Assembly (NCBI GenBank): GCA_009692045.1
Contig: SIAA01000015.1
Location: 1-41,030, forward strand
DNA length: 41,030 nt
Source of the DNA: Phycisphaerales bacterium
Lineage (GTDB): Bacteria > Planctomycetota > Phycisphaerae > Phycisphaerales > SM1A02
Direction: 5' to 3'
Of the stretch, positions 1 through 7,721 are shown piece after piece; the first letter of the stretch is position 1; every line of letters begins with the position of its first letter. The position numbers were made by a program, and so were the translations under genes. The notes under the pieces were generated by a model. The model ran no database searches, was not told where the DNA came from, and saw nothing but the letters and a program-made list of their open reading frames with translations.

Positions 1-1
1 G

Positions 2-679
2 AAGAACAGTCACCGCAGCCTCTACGCCTCAATGCTTACACAGAATCTGTTCACACCACAGATTCTCGTGAGCCCTGCGGAGTCGAGCGCCAAGGTGATT
101 ACGGCGTCGAACTACAACTTCAACACCTATGACCCATCGGCCGACATCTATTGGGATGGCGATCAGGCAGACACATCTGCCTCCACCGCCACACCGGATC
201 CAGGCAGTCCCAGCACCGGCCCCACCGCGGTAAACCTCTTGGCCAAGTCTTGCACCTCCTACGACACCCTGCTCTTGGCAGGCGACCGTAAGTACAAGCA
301 GTGGAAGAACTCTGGAGATTCCAAGTTCGCCATCGTGGCTAATCGCGGCATCCTTTGCTCCATAAGTGCGACGGGCGACATCATCCCCGCCAACTATAAG
401 GCGTCAAAGACTCTGGAGATTCACGGTGGTAAGAACGAGTGGGAGGGCAATGTTTGCTACAACGACAGTCATGTCGCTCTGGAGCGCACCTTCTTCCCCA
501 CCGACATCAACCCCACCGCAGGTACAGGTTGCGCTGCCGCAAATCCTGACAATATCTTCATCCATCAGTGCGGAGATACTGGCTCGGATGTGTTCTTGAC
601 CCAGTGCACTCAGGTGACTGGTTCATTCAACGCCGGTACCAACACCTTTACTCAGACCCATGCCTTCAATTTTGATTGA
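2..679 (+). CDS. Pilin-like secreted protein, C-terminal part (5' end outside window)
   Basis: The reading frame is open from base 2 with no stop upstream, so the ATG at 32 is probably internal and the gene begins outside the window. The visible residues open with KNSHRSLYASMLTQNLF followed by ILVSPAES. Such a stretch is familiar from planctomycete proteins with an N-terminal type IV/type II secretion prepilin helix, but the prepilin signal itself would lie to the left and cannot be seen. The rest is polar, rich in Asn, Thr, Ser and Gly, with about eight cysteines that could form disulfides, as expected of an exported protein. No catalytic motif is visible. The gene ends 32 bases before a strong terminator. 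The pilin-like assignment rests on the remembered look of this family and is moderate at best. Confidence 0.55.
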   Translation, partial: KNSHRSLYASMLTQNLFTPQILVSPAESSAKVITASNYNFNTYDPSADIYWDGDQADTSASTATPDPGSPSTGPTAVNLLAKSCTSYDTLLLAGDRKYKQWKNSGDSKFAIVANRGILCSISATGDIIPANYKASKTLEIHGGKNEWEGNVCYNDSHVALERTFFPTDINPTAGTGCAAANPDNIFIHQCGDTGSDVFLTQCTQVTGSFNAGTNTFTQTHAFNFD

Positions 680-710
680 TGCCACCAGTTATTAGACTCT
701 GACTTACAAG

Positions 711-748
711 GAGCCGATCGGAGACCCCGGTCGGCTTCTTTCTTTTTT
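711..748 (+). terminator. Rho-independent terminator
   Basis: Arms AGCCGATCGG (712-721) and CCGGTCGGCT (727-736) pair over ten bases with one G-U pair around a 5-nt loop. A T-rich run, TTCTTTCTTTTTT, follows at once. It closes the pilin-like gene and separates it from the operon beginning at 780. Confidence 0.88.
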
Positions 749-767
749 GTGCCGGTTGCTTGCACCG

Positions 768-779
768 TAGAATCACCCC
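768..779 (+). promoter_or_regulatory. -10 box of a probable leaderless promoter (long nfeD)
   Basis: TAGAAT (768-773, five of six matches to TATAAT) lies 6 nt before the GTG start at 780. No Shine-Dalgarno site is present and no -35 match is seen at the usual distance. A transcript initiated from this box would begin at or next to the start codon. Confidence 0.5.
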
Positions 780-2444
780 GTGCCGCAACTGATCATGTTC
801 TGCCTTCATGCACTCGCAAGTGTGGGGGTGCTGTTAGCGCCGCAGAGCGCCTTGGTTGGCGTGCCCGCTTCGCGGCAGGCTGCCAACATCGCCATCATCT
901 CCATCCACGGTGAGATCGACGGAATCACACTTCAGTCGGTGACGCGGCGCGTAGAGGAGGCCGCTCGTGCCGGCTGCACTGGCATCGTGCTCGAGCTCGA
1001 CACCCCTGGCGGCGATGCCATGGCGACTCTGAGTCTCACGAATCAGGTGAAGTCAGTTTTTCCCGCCAACACCGTGGCCTGGATTCGGCCTCATGCCTTC
1101 AGCGCTGGCGCCATAATCGCTCTCTCCTGCCGGGAGATCGTGGTGGCGCCTGGCGCGGCGTTTGGCGATGCTGCGCCGATCATGGCGCTGCCGGGCGTGG
1201 GGCTGGTTCCGCTTCCCGCGACCGAGCGCGCTAAAGCAGAGAGCCCCATCATCTCGGAGGTGATCGACTCGGCTCGGAGGCGAGGGTATGACGAGACTCT
1301 GGTGCAGGCGTTTGTTCGCTTGGGCTCCGAACTATGGCTGGTGGAACGAACTGACGGCAGTGCTCGCGCGGTGATCGATGCTGAGGAGTATCAACGCGTG
1401 TTTGGGCTCGCGCCACCGCGAGCAGCAACGATTGCACCTTCGGTACTCATAGCGGGGGAGGAGATTCCGCTGAACCCGCTGCTGCAGGCGCTTGCGGGCT
1501 CTCGCGCTCGGCCGGGTCGACCAGATCGCCCGGATCTCGAGATCGAGACCCCCGTGCCTACACGCACTCGACTGCCACTCGGCGCGGCCGATCGCAACGA
1601 GTGGAAGCTGTTGGGCCAGATAGTGCGCTCTGACACTCTCTTGGTAGTTCGGGAGCAGGAGGCGGCGGCACTCGGTTTATCCCACGGAACCATCGCGGAT
1701 GAAAGGGAGCTGTTACAGTTTTTCGGCGCTCAGAAGGTCACGCGGTTTGATGAGTCATGGTCTGAGGGTGTGGCGCGATTCATGATGAGTTGGCCCATGC
1801 GCATTGCGCTCCTCATCGCCATGCTGATGTGCTTCTTCACAGAGATGGCTCTTCCTGGCTCGACCTGGTTCGGCGTGGGCGGAGTAGTGGCGCTCGGCCT
1901 GCTGGTAGGCGCACCGGTCATGGCTGGAGCCGCCGAGTGGTGGGAGGTTGCCACAATCGTGACCGGGCTGCTCTTCCTGGCTGCTGAGGTTCTCGTCATT
2001 CCTGGCATGGGAATCGCCGGCTTTCTGGGCGGAGCGCTGCTTCTTGTCGGACTGGTGGGCACATTTACCGGCGCCGATATCTCCTCGGCAGATGGTCGAC
2101 AACAGGCGCTGCAGGCGGCGGTACTCGTCATCGGATCTTTCTTTCTCAGTGGCGTAGGAATGTGGCAGCTCGGTCGGCATCTGCCCCGCACCAAACTGCT
2201 GAGGAGGTTCGTGCTCGCCGCGGTCGCGACAGAGGGTGGTGCTGCGGCGCATGATTCGGCCTCGGCGCTTCCCATCGGCACGACTGGGGTCGCTGCCACT
2301 ACGCTTCGACCCTCAGGGAGGGCCGAGTTCGGAGGGAAACTTTACGAGGTGGCATCAACGGGCACCTTCATTGATGCGGCGCGGAGCGTGCAGATCGTGG
2401 GTAACCTCGATGGAGTGCCGCAGGTCGAGGAGACCCATTTATGA
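780..2444 (+). CDS. NfeD-family membrane serine protease (long form)
   Basis: A membrane-bound ClpP-class protease of the long NfeD family. A signal/anchor segment (about residues 5-30) is followed by the ClpP/crotonase-like domain (about 36-230). That domain contains LELDTPGGDA and PHAFSAGA, with probable nucleophile Ser108 and candidate general base Lys152, the Ser-Lys dyad known for this family. Four or so hydrophobic segments follow (about 335-475), then a C-terminal OB-like NfeD domain ending near residue 553. The 554 aa are longer than stomatin-partner NfeD proteases of about 440 aa; the extra is a linker around residues 200-330. The start is GTG; no upstream ATG is in frame after the terminator. 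It overlaps the next gene by ATGA, so translation is coupled. NfeD proteins act with flotillin/stomatin-family partners, and floA lies two genes downstream. Confidence 0.88.
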   Translation: MPQLIMFCLHALASVGVLLAPQSALVGVPASRQAANIAIISIHGEIDGITLQSVTRRVEEAARAGCTGIVLELDTPGGDAMATLSLTNQVKSVFPANTVAWIRPHAFSAGAIIALSCREIVVAPGAAFGDAAPIMALPGVGLVPLPATERAKAESPIISEVIDSARRRGYDETLVQAFVRLGSELWLVERTDGSARAVIDAEEYQRVFGLAPPRAATIAPSVLIAGEEIPLNPLLQALAGSRARPGRPDRPDLEIETPVPTRTRLPLGAADRNEWKLLGQIVRSDTLLVVREQEAAALGLSHGTIADERELLQFFGAQKVTRFDESWSEGVARFMMSWPMRIALLIAMLMCFFTEMALPGSTWFGVGGVVALGLLVGAPVMAGAAEWWEVATIVTGLLFLAAEVLVIPGMGIAGFLGGALLLVGLVGTFTGADISSADGRQQALQAAVLVIGSFFLSGVGMWQLGRHLPRTKLLRRFVLAAVATEGGAAAHDSASALPIGTTGVAATTLRPSGRAEFGGKLYEVASTGTFIDAARSVQIVGNLDGVPQVEETHL

Positions 2445-3007
2445 ACACGCTCCTTCTGGCGCAAGGCTCCGGAGACTCCGTGATGCTGTTGGTGGCACTG
2501 GGACTTCTGGGCGTCGGCATCGCACTCTTTGTTCTCGAACTGTTTGTACCCACGGGCGGCGTGCTGGCGATTCTCACCGTCACTGCTGTGGTCGCCAGCG
2601 TGGTGGCTATGTTTGTGCATGATGCCACCTGGGGTGGCGTGTATCTGGCGATGCTGCTCGCGGGTGCTCCGTTCGCCATCGTCTACGGAATCAAACTCTG
2701 GTCGGCTACCCCACTCGCTAGGCGCATGATTCTGAACTCCTCGGTCGACCAGCAGCGCGTTGGTGTCAGCGATGATGAGGGTGAGGATGCCGCGCCCACT
2801 CAGCAAGCTCGGGCAACCTTGCGGGCGCTGATCGGCAGAGATGGAGTGACTCTTACGGCGCTGCGCCCCGTGGGATTTGCGCGAATCGCCGGGCACCGCG
2901 TAGATGCGCTGGCGGAGAACGGCTTCATCGATGCAGCAAGGACCGTGACAGTCATCGAGGAGATCGACGGCACGCTGAAAGTACGCGAGCACACCGTCCC
3001 CCAGTAG
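2441..3007 (+). CDS. Short NfeD-like membrane protein
   Basis: 188 aa. The N-terminus has two or three hydrophobic segments (residues about 14-35, 37-60 and 64-84), including [16 protein letters not shown]. This resembles the ELF(V/I)PGxG element at the start of the NfeD membrane region, also seen in the preceding protein as MALPGSTWFGVGG. A C-terminal globular part (about 120-185) with [25 protein letters not shown] has the pattern of the NfeD OB-fold, in which Gly-x-x-Asp/Glu-A and FIDAG strands recur. There is no protease domain, so this is the short NfeD class that normally partners a flotillin. The start ATG overlaps the stop of the long NfeD gene, and floA begins 19 bases after it. Function is inferred: assembly or modulation of FloA membrane domains. 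Confidence 0.8.
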   Translation: MNTLLLAQGSGDSVMLLVALGLLGVGIALFVLELFVPTGGVLAILTVTAVVASVVAMFVHDATWGGVYLAMLLAGAPFAIVYGIKLWSATPLARRMILNSSVDQQRVGVSDDEGEDAAPTQQARATLRALIGRDGVTLTALRPVGFARIAGHRVDALAENGFIDAARTVTVIEEIDGTLKVREHTVPQ

Positions 3008-3013
3008 AAGCGG

Positions 3014-3026
3014 TATTCTGCTCGGA
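3014..3026 (+). promoter_or_regulatory. -10 box of a probable leaderless promoter (floA)
   Basis: TATTCT (3014-3019) lies exactly 7 nt before the floA ATG, and no Shine-Dalgarno sequence is present. This suggests that floA has its own internal transcript besides the nfeD read-through. No clear -35 match is visible. Confidence 0.45.
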
Positions 3027-4034
3027 ATGACAACGCTTACATTGGCTGACATTTCCGTGTGGGGCTGGGTCGGGATCGGAGTGGTCGGACTGGCAGGGCT
3101 GATTTTCTTGCTGGTCATCGGTCAATATCTGCAACTCTGGCTGCAGGCTCTGCTATCAGGCGCACCCGTGGGATTGGTCGACCTGATCATGATGCGCCTG
3201 CGCAAGGTGCAGCCCGATGTGATCGTCATCAATCGCATCAGTGCCAAGAAGGCGGGACTGAACATCGAGACCGACTTGATGGAAGCCCACTACATCGCCG
3301 GCGGTGATGTGACGCGGGTAGTTCGTGCCATGATCGCCGCCGAGAAGGCCAAGATCGATCTGCCTTGGGATCGCGCCGTGGCCATTGATCTTGCCGGTCG
3401 CGACATTCAGGGCGCGGTGCGCACCAGCGTTGATCCCAAGGTGATCGACTGCCCTAGCGTCTCCAGCGGTCGCGAGACCTTGGACGCCGTGGCCAAGGAC
3501 GGCATCCAGTTGAAGGTTCGGGCGCGCGTGACGGTGCGAACCAACATCTCAAGACTCATTGGTGGCGCCACGGAGGAGACCATCATCGCTCGTGTGGGTG
3601 AGGGCATCATCTCCAGCGTCGGCAGCGCCGAGAGCCACAAGGCCGTGCTCGAGAACCCGGATCGCATATCCAAGACTGTGCTCGCCAAAGGGCTGGACTC
3701 CGGCACGGCATTTGAGATTCTCTCCATCGACATCGCCGATGTCGATGTCGGCGAGAACATCGGCGCCAAGCTGCAACAGGCTCAGGCCGAGGCGGATACC
3801 AAGCGATTCCAAGCGGAAGCTGAGCAGAGGCGCGCCCTAGCGATCGCTCAGGAGGCCGAATATAAAGCGGAAGAACAGAAGAATCGGGCTCTGGTCATTC
3901 TGGCCGAGAGCGAGATTCCCAGGGCGATGGCTGAGTCATTCCGAAGCGGTCATCTCGGCATCATGGACTACTACCGCATGAAGAACATGCAGGCCGACAC
4001 TTCCATGCGCGAGAACATCGGCAAGACCCCCTGA
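3027..4034 (+). CDS. floA: Flotillin-like protein FloA
   Basis: 335 aa, close to the usual 330 of bacterial FloA (YqfA/UPF0365 family). One hairpin-like membrane segment (about residues 10-45) is followed by [21 protein letters not shown], the typical FloA entry into the PHB/SPFH region. Next comes the conserved region with [14 protein letters not shown] and [30 protein letters not shown]. The C-terminal half (about 245-305) is an Ala/Glu/Gln-rich coiled coil ([19 protein letters not shown]...), which drives oligomerisation in this family. FloA forms membrane microdomains at the inner face of the cytoplasmic membrane. Its place just after a long and a short NfeD gene is the classic NfeD-flotillin neighbourhood. 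Confidence 0.92.
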   Translation: MTTLTLADISVWGWVGIGVVGLAGLIFLLVIGQYLQLWLQALLSGAPVGLVDLIMMRLRKVQPDVIVINRISAKKAGLNIETDLMEAHYIAGGDVTRVVRAMIAAEKAKIDLPWDRAVAIDLAGRDIQGAVRTSVDPKVIDCPSVSSGRETLDAVAKDGIQLKVRARVTVRTNISRLIGGATEETIIARVGEGIISSVGSAESHKAVLENPDRISKTVLAKGLDSGTAFEILSIDIADVDVGENIGAKLQQAQAEADTKRFQAEAEQRRALAIAQEAEYKAEEQKNRALVILAESEIPRAMAESFRSGHLGIMDYYRMKNMQADTSMRENIGKTP

Positions 4035-4046
4035 CGCAGGGCGACC

Positions 4047-5696
4047 GTGCCGACGCTCTATGTGGTGATCCCCTGCTTCAACGAACCAACGACTCTCGCT
4101 CCTTGTGTCGATGGTGTACTGCGCGCCCCTCTGCCTCCGGGATGGACTCGGCGAATCATTCTTGTTGATGATGCCTCAAAGCAGAGCACGCGCCAAGTCA
4201 GTCAGGAGTTGGCTGCGAAGCATCAGGACTCGCTCAATCTCATTCAGCACGAGGTGAATCTAGGAAAGGGCGCGGCGCTCCGCAGTGGGTTTGCTCGGGT
4301 CATTGAGTTGGCTCACGCCGACGATTCAGTAATCATCCAGGATGCCGACCTTGAGTACGACCCTTGCGACTTCGCGCGCCTGCTCGAGGCGCGGTCTGTC
4401 AACGGCGCGGTCTATGGTGATCGGTGGGGCGGAGCTGCCGAGTCCCCCGGACTCAAACGCCTCTTGCATCGATTGGGCAATCGGGCGCTGACACGCATCA
4501 GCAATCTCGCAACTGGCTACACCGTTAGCGACATGGAGTGCTGCTACAAACTGCTACCTGTCAGCCTGCTTCGCCAAGTTCTGCCCAGTCTTTCTGAGAA
4601 CCGATTCGGCTTCGAACCGCAAATCACTGCGATCTTGGCACGCCTAGGAGCGCCCATCGCCGAAGTTCCCGTTTCTTACTCGCCCCGCGGTGTTGCTGAT
4701 GGAAAGAAGATCGGAATCGGCGATGGATTACGGGCGCTCTGGGTGATCTTCCGTGAGAGGTCGAAGGGGCCGAGTGCCATGCGCGAGTTTCCCCCGCCTT
4801 CTTCGATGGGCCGCATCTTGGTGCAGTGCCTCGCCCTTGCCGCCGGGCTGGCTTTGATCGCGGCGTGTATCTGGAAAGCGATCGGCTCGGGCGACTGGAG
4901 CAGACTCGGTCATGCTGATCCTCGCCTGATCGCCGGCATGCTCCTGTTCGGCTTGGCTTCTCTCAGCATCAACGGAACCATCTTCTGGATCACCGTTCGG
5001 CCTCTGCAGCGATTGGCCTTCTGGGATTTGCAATCGGCTAATGCCATGGCGACATTTCTCAACTACGCGCCCATGCGCGCGGGATTAATCGCCAGACTTC
5101 TCTATCACATTCGCGTCGATCACATGCACAACATCCCCTTGCTGGGGTGGATGGCGGTGGTCGCTGCAACAATGGTGGTTGCTATCGGCTCGGTTTCTAC
5201 GGCGACGCTGCTGGCACCGATCGCCGCGCTGACATGGTGGGGCATCGTCTTGTTTGGATGTGCGCTGGGCGCGTGGCTTCTTCGCCATCCCGGCCGAATC
5301 TCTTGGCTACGAGAGCGTATGCGAGGGGCTGAGCACATAGTTGACAGTCGCGCGGCCCTTGGCTGGGGCGTTGCTCTGCGGGTTCTCGACATCGGCGCGT
5401 GGATCGGGAGAATGGCCTGTGCAGCCGCGATACTCGGTATCGACCTCTCGCACCGCGACATCGCCTTGGTGGCGATCACCGGCATAGTCGTTTCCATGAA
5501 TCCTCTGGGTCGCGTCGGATTTCGTGAGGCTGCCGTGGCATTCGTGGCGGCGAGGCTCACCAGCGGAGCTGGGATCGATGTTGATGCCATCTTTGTACAA
5601 CTTGCCGTACTCGAGAGTGCTGCCGAAGCAGCCATCGCCATCCCCGCCGGTCTCGCAGGTAGCGCGCGCTGCGCCTGGCGCTGGCGCCACCGATGA
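4047..5696 (+). CDS. Family 2 glycosyltransferase fused to an LPG-synthase/flippase-like membrane domain
   Basis: 549 aa with two parts. Residues 1-245 form a GT-A family 2 domain of the dolichyl-phosphate-sugar synthase type, with YVVIPCFNE at the start, ILVDDAS (39-44), NLGKGAALRSGF (71-82) and the metal/UDP-binding DAD at 99-101. YGDRW and a DMECCYKLLP acceptor-loop stretch follow. Residues about 250-545 hold roughly seven hydrophobic segments with a Pro-rich MNPLGRVGFREAA region, like the lysylphosphatidylglycerol-synthase membrane family (UPF0104), which is often found near glycosyltransferases. The protein probably transfers a sugar to a lipid carrier or membrane lipid; substrate unknown. 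GTG start, 12 bases after floA, so in the same operon. It overlaps the next gene by ATGA. Confidence 0.75.
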   Translation: MPTLYVVIPCFNEPTTLAPCVDGVLRAPLPPGWTRRIILVDDASKQSTRQVSQELAAKHQDSLNLIQHEVNLGKGAALRSGFARVIELAHADDSVIIQDADLEYDPCDFARLLEARSVNGAVYGDRWGGAAESPGLKRLLHRLGNRALTRISNLATGYTVSDMECCYKLLPVSLLRQVLPSLSENRFGFEPQITAILARLGAPIAEVPVSYSPRGVADGKKIGIGDGLRALWVIFRERSKGPSAMREFPPPSSMGRILVQCLALAAGLALIAACIWKAIGSGDWSRLGHADPRLIAGMLLFGLASLSINGTIFWITVRPLQRLAFWDLQSANAMATFLNYAPMRAGLIARLLYHIRVDHMHNIPLLGWMAVVAATMVVAIGSVSTATLLAPIAALTWWGIVLFGCALGAWLLRHPGRISWLRERMRGAEHIVDSRAALGWGVALRVLDIGAWIGRMACAAAILGIDLSHRDIALVAITGIVVSMNPLGRVGFREAAVAFVAARLTSGAGIDVDAIFVQLAVLESAAEAAIAIPAGLAGSARCAWRWRHR

Positions 5697-6976
5697 TGGT
5701 GCGGCTTCCCATCATCATTCCCCAGCTGCCCACTCAGCGATACTCCTGTCACTCCTGCGGCAACTGCTGCCGACACTTCAGTGTGCAACTACGCAGCGAA
5801 GATGTCACGCGGCTTGCCGAGCAGGGATGGGAGCGAGAGTTGGGAGCACCCGTCACCATAATGATCAAAGGCGTGCCCCACCTGCGCCGCCAGGCAGACG
5901 GCGCCTGCGTGTTCCTTCAGCAGGATGGGCTGTGCCGCATTCATGCTCGGCATGGGTTCGATGCCAAACCCATGGCATGCAAGTTTTTCCCCTTCTCTCT
6001 AAGTCCTGCGAATCACACCACGGTGGCGGGCCTCAACTTCGCGTGTCAAAGTGTGCTGGAAAACAAGGGTGCTTCACCTGAGAGTCATCGGCGCGGGTTG
6101 GAGCAGTTGGCCGATCTTGCCCCCGAGTGCGCCAGTCCGGCTGGCGTGGCGGCTCTGCAGAGCGGAACCGCAGGGACAGAGGCAGAACTTGCCACCCTGC
6201 GAGACTCGCTCTGCGGATGGGTCACTCTGAATGCGCGGGTCGATAAGCAAACTGACTCAGCACTGCTGCGACGATTGGATGGACTGGCATGGCTCGCGCA
6301 GACTCTTTCGGCTGCAACTCTCTCCAAGGTGCGCGGCGAACGATTCGCCGACTTGGTGCAGCTTCTAGTTGGTCAGCTTCCCCAGGAGTTGCCCCTTCAT
6401 CCAGTTGCGCCTGCGAGCTTTCGGCAAATGGCACTGCTGCGGCAATCAGTATTCGCGCGACTCGAAGATCCGGCTCTAGACATGATGGCGCTTCGAGGGC
6501 GGCTGCGAACTATCTGGCGACAGTTGCGACTGAACACGCGCTTCAATCGGGCGCGTGGCGAAGTGCCATCGATCGGATTGGAGTTCACACCGCAGACGAC
6601 CTTCAAGGCTACGGAAGCAACCGCGCCGCTCTCGGCTTCGAGTGATGCGGGTTTGATCGACGATCTTTTTTCCCGCTGGCTGATGGCACGCATCGCGGGC
6701 GGTAGGTGGTGCGGCAGCGGTTACTACGGATTCGACGCGGTCAGCGGGCTGAGCGCTCTCGTGCTTGATGCCGCCTGCGCCGGTTGGATTGCCCGCTGCC
6801 ATGCCGCCTCAGGTGGACGAGCTGCACCATCCATCATCGATGCTCGGCGCGGAGTCATGGCAGTGGACAGATCCGCAGGCCGGGCACCCTGGCTCGGGGG
6901 ATCAGGCAGCCGAGTTCTACTGGGCTACTTACTTCGCGAGGAGGGCCTGCGGCGAGTGATTCGCGCGTCTGTTTGA
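5693..6976 (+). CDS. YkgJ-type cysteine-cluster protein (putative Zn/Fe-chelating)
   Basis: 427 aa. The N-terminal 100 residues carry the YkgJ cysteine-cluster signature: C19-x2-C22-G-x-C25-C26, then C72, C81 (DGLCRIH) and C96 (KPMACKFFPF). This family is described as zinc- or iron-chelating and its biochemical role is not settled. The remaining 320 residues are a mostly helical extension that I do not recognise; it may be a planctomycete-specific partner domain. The start overlaps the previous stop (ATGA), so expression is coupled to the glycosyltransferase. A second ATG directly follows the first. It is the last gene of the operon and converges on the HEPN gene with only 13 bases between stops. 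Confidence 0.72.
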   Translation: MMVRLPIIIPQLPTQRYSCHSCGNCCRHFSVQLRSEDVTRLAEQGWERELGAPVTIMIKGVPHLRRQADGACVFLQQDGLCRIHARHGFDAKPMACKFFPFSLSPANHTTVAGLNFACQSVLENKGASPESHRRGLEQLADLAPECASPAGVAALQSGTAGTEAELATLRDSLCGWVTLNARVDKQTDSALLRRLDGLAWLAQTLSAATLSKVRGERFADLVQLLVGQLPQELPLHPVAPASFRQMALLRQSVFARLEDPALDMMALRGRLRTIWRQLRLNTRFNRARGEVPSIGLEFTPQTTFKATEATAPLSASSDAGLIDDLFSRWLMARIAGGRWCGSGYYGFDAVSGLSALVLDAACAGWIARCHAASGGRAAPSIIDARRGVMAVDRSAGRAPWLGGSGSRVLLGYLLREEGLRRVIRASV

Positions 6977-6989
6977 ATCCGCAACAGAC
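6967..6989. terminator. Possible bidirectional terminator between convergent genes
   Basis: GTCTGTT (6967-6973) and AACAGAC (6983-6989) form a perfect 7-bp stem with a 9-nt loop. The structure sits across the stop codon of the cysteine-cluster gene and directly against the stop of the HEPN gene. There is no U-tract on either side, so it may act as a transcript 3' end stabiliser rather than a true intrinsic terminator. Confidence 0.4.
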
Positions 6990-7721
6990 TCAGCTCGTAC
7001 TACCAGTGAGCGGTGGGTAACAGAGCTCGCCCCAGTCATCGGTGTAGCCGTGATCCATCATGATCTGCAGACAGGTTGGGACAATGTGGCCGAGCATCAT
7101 GGATGTTCGCTTCACGGCATTGCGATTGAGACGACCGCCGTAGGTGGCGCCACCGTGCATCACCTGACAGCGCACAAAGTAGATACGGTCCAGAACCTTA
7201 TCCAGAATGATCGCCTGCCGGTCGGCGCGAAACCACTCCTGTGCCGTGGCAACCAACCGTGCCGTTGAAGGCTGCGCTCCACCGTCCGACTCCCAGAAGT
7301 GGCGCAGCAGATAACGATCTCCGAAGATGGCCATTGCCAGACCCTTATGCTCTCGGAGCATGACGCCGAGCACCTTGTCAGCATCGTGGGTGCGAATCAA
7401 TCGGATGAAAGTCTCAACACTCAGACGATCGGGGACTGGCTCGCGGCGATCAGGATTCCACCTGCCGTAAAGGGCGTTGAGGGCGATCCATTGCTCGACG
7501 AGCCGCGTATCGATTTCTGCGGGCCCGCGCATATCAGCAGCTTCCAACCAAGTGAGGCAGCGGTGAATGCGAATGCGCACATCCTCGTAGAGGTGCGCCG
7601 CCGCATAGGAATCACGCCGAGGCTTCCACATGCGCCGCAGCTGCACTGCTGACATGAGTCTCTCGTTGCCGGGCTCTGCCTCAACCCGCTCACCCGTTGA
7701 GTCTGGATTCGACTCTGTCAT
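6990..7721 (-). CDS. Apea-like HEPN domain protein (putative ribonuclease)
   Basis: 243 aa from the ATG at 7721. I prefer this start to a TTG two codons upstream because it makes a clean ATGA overlap with the stop of the metalloprotease gene. The protein is helical. It has LVEQWIALNALYGRW in the first half, and in the second LDRIYFVRCQVMHGGATYGG, which contains an R-x4-H motif (R184, H189) followed by Gly-Gly. R-x4-6-H is the catalytic signature of HEPN ribonucleases, and the spacing of the W-x3-N-x-L-Y and R-x4-HGG blocks resembles Apea-like HEPN proteins. HEPN domains are common in toxin and defence proteins, but no antitoxin-like gene is adjacent. Coupling to a secreted protease gene is odd and the role is unknown. 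Confidence 0.6.
   Translation of the reverse strand: MTESNPDSTGERVEAEPGNERLMSAVQLRRMWKPRRDSYAAAHLYEDVRIRIHRCLTWLEAADMRGPAEIDTRLVEQWIALNALYGRWNPDRREPVPDRLSVETFIRLIRTHDADKVLGVMLREHKGLAMAIFGDRYLLRHFWESDGGAQPSTARLVATAQEWFRADRQAIILDKVLDRIYFVRCQVMHGGATYGGRLNRNAVKRTSMMLGHIVPTCLQIMMDHGYTDDWGELCYPPLTGSTS

Noticed and set aside
2342-3118. 258-codon open frame on the minus strand
   Set aside because: Spans three real plus-strand genes (nfeD, short nfeD, floA) and has no plausible protein character.
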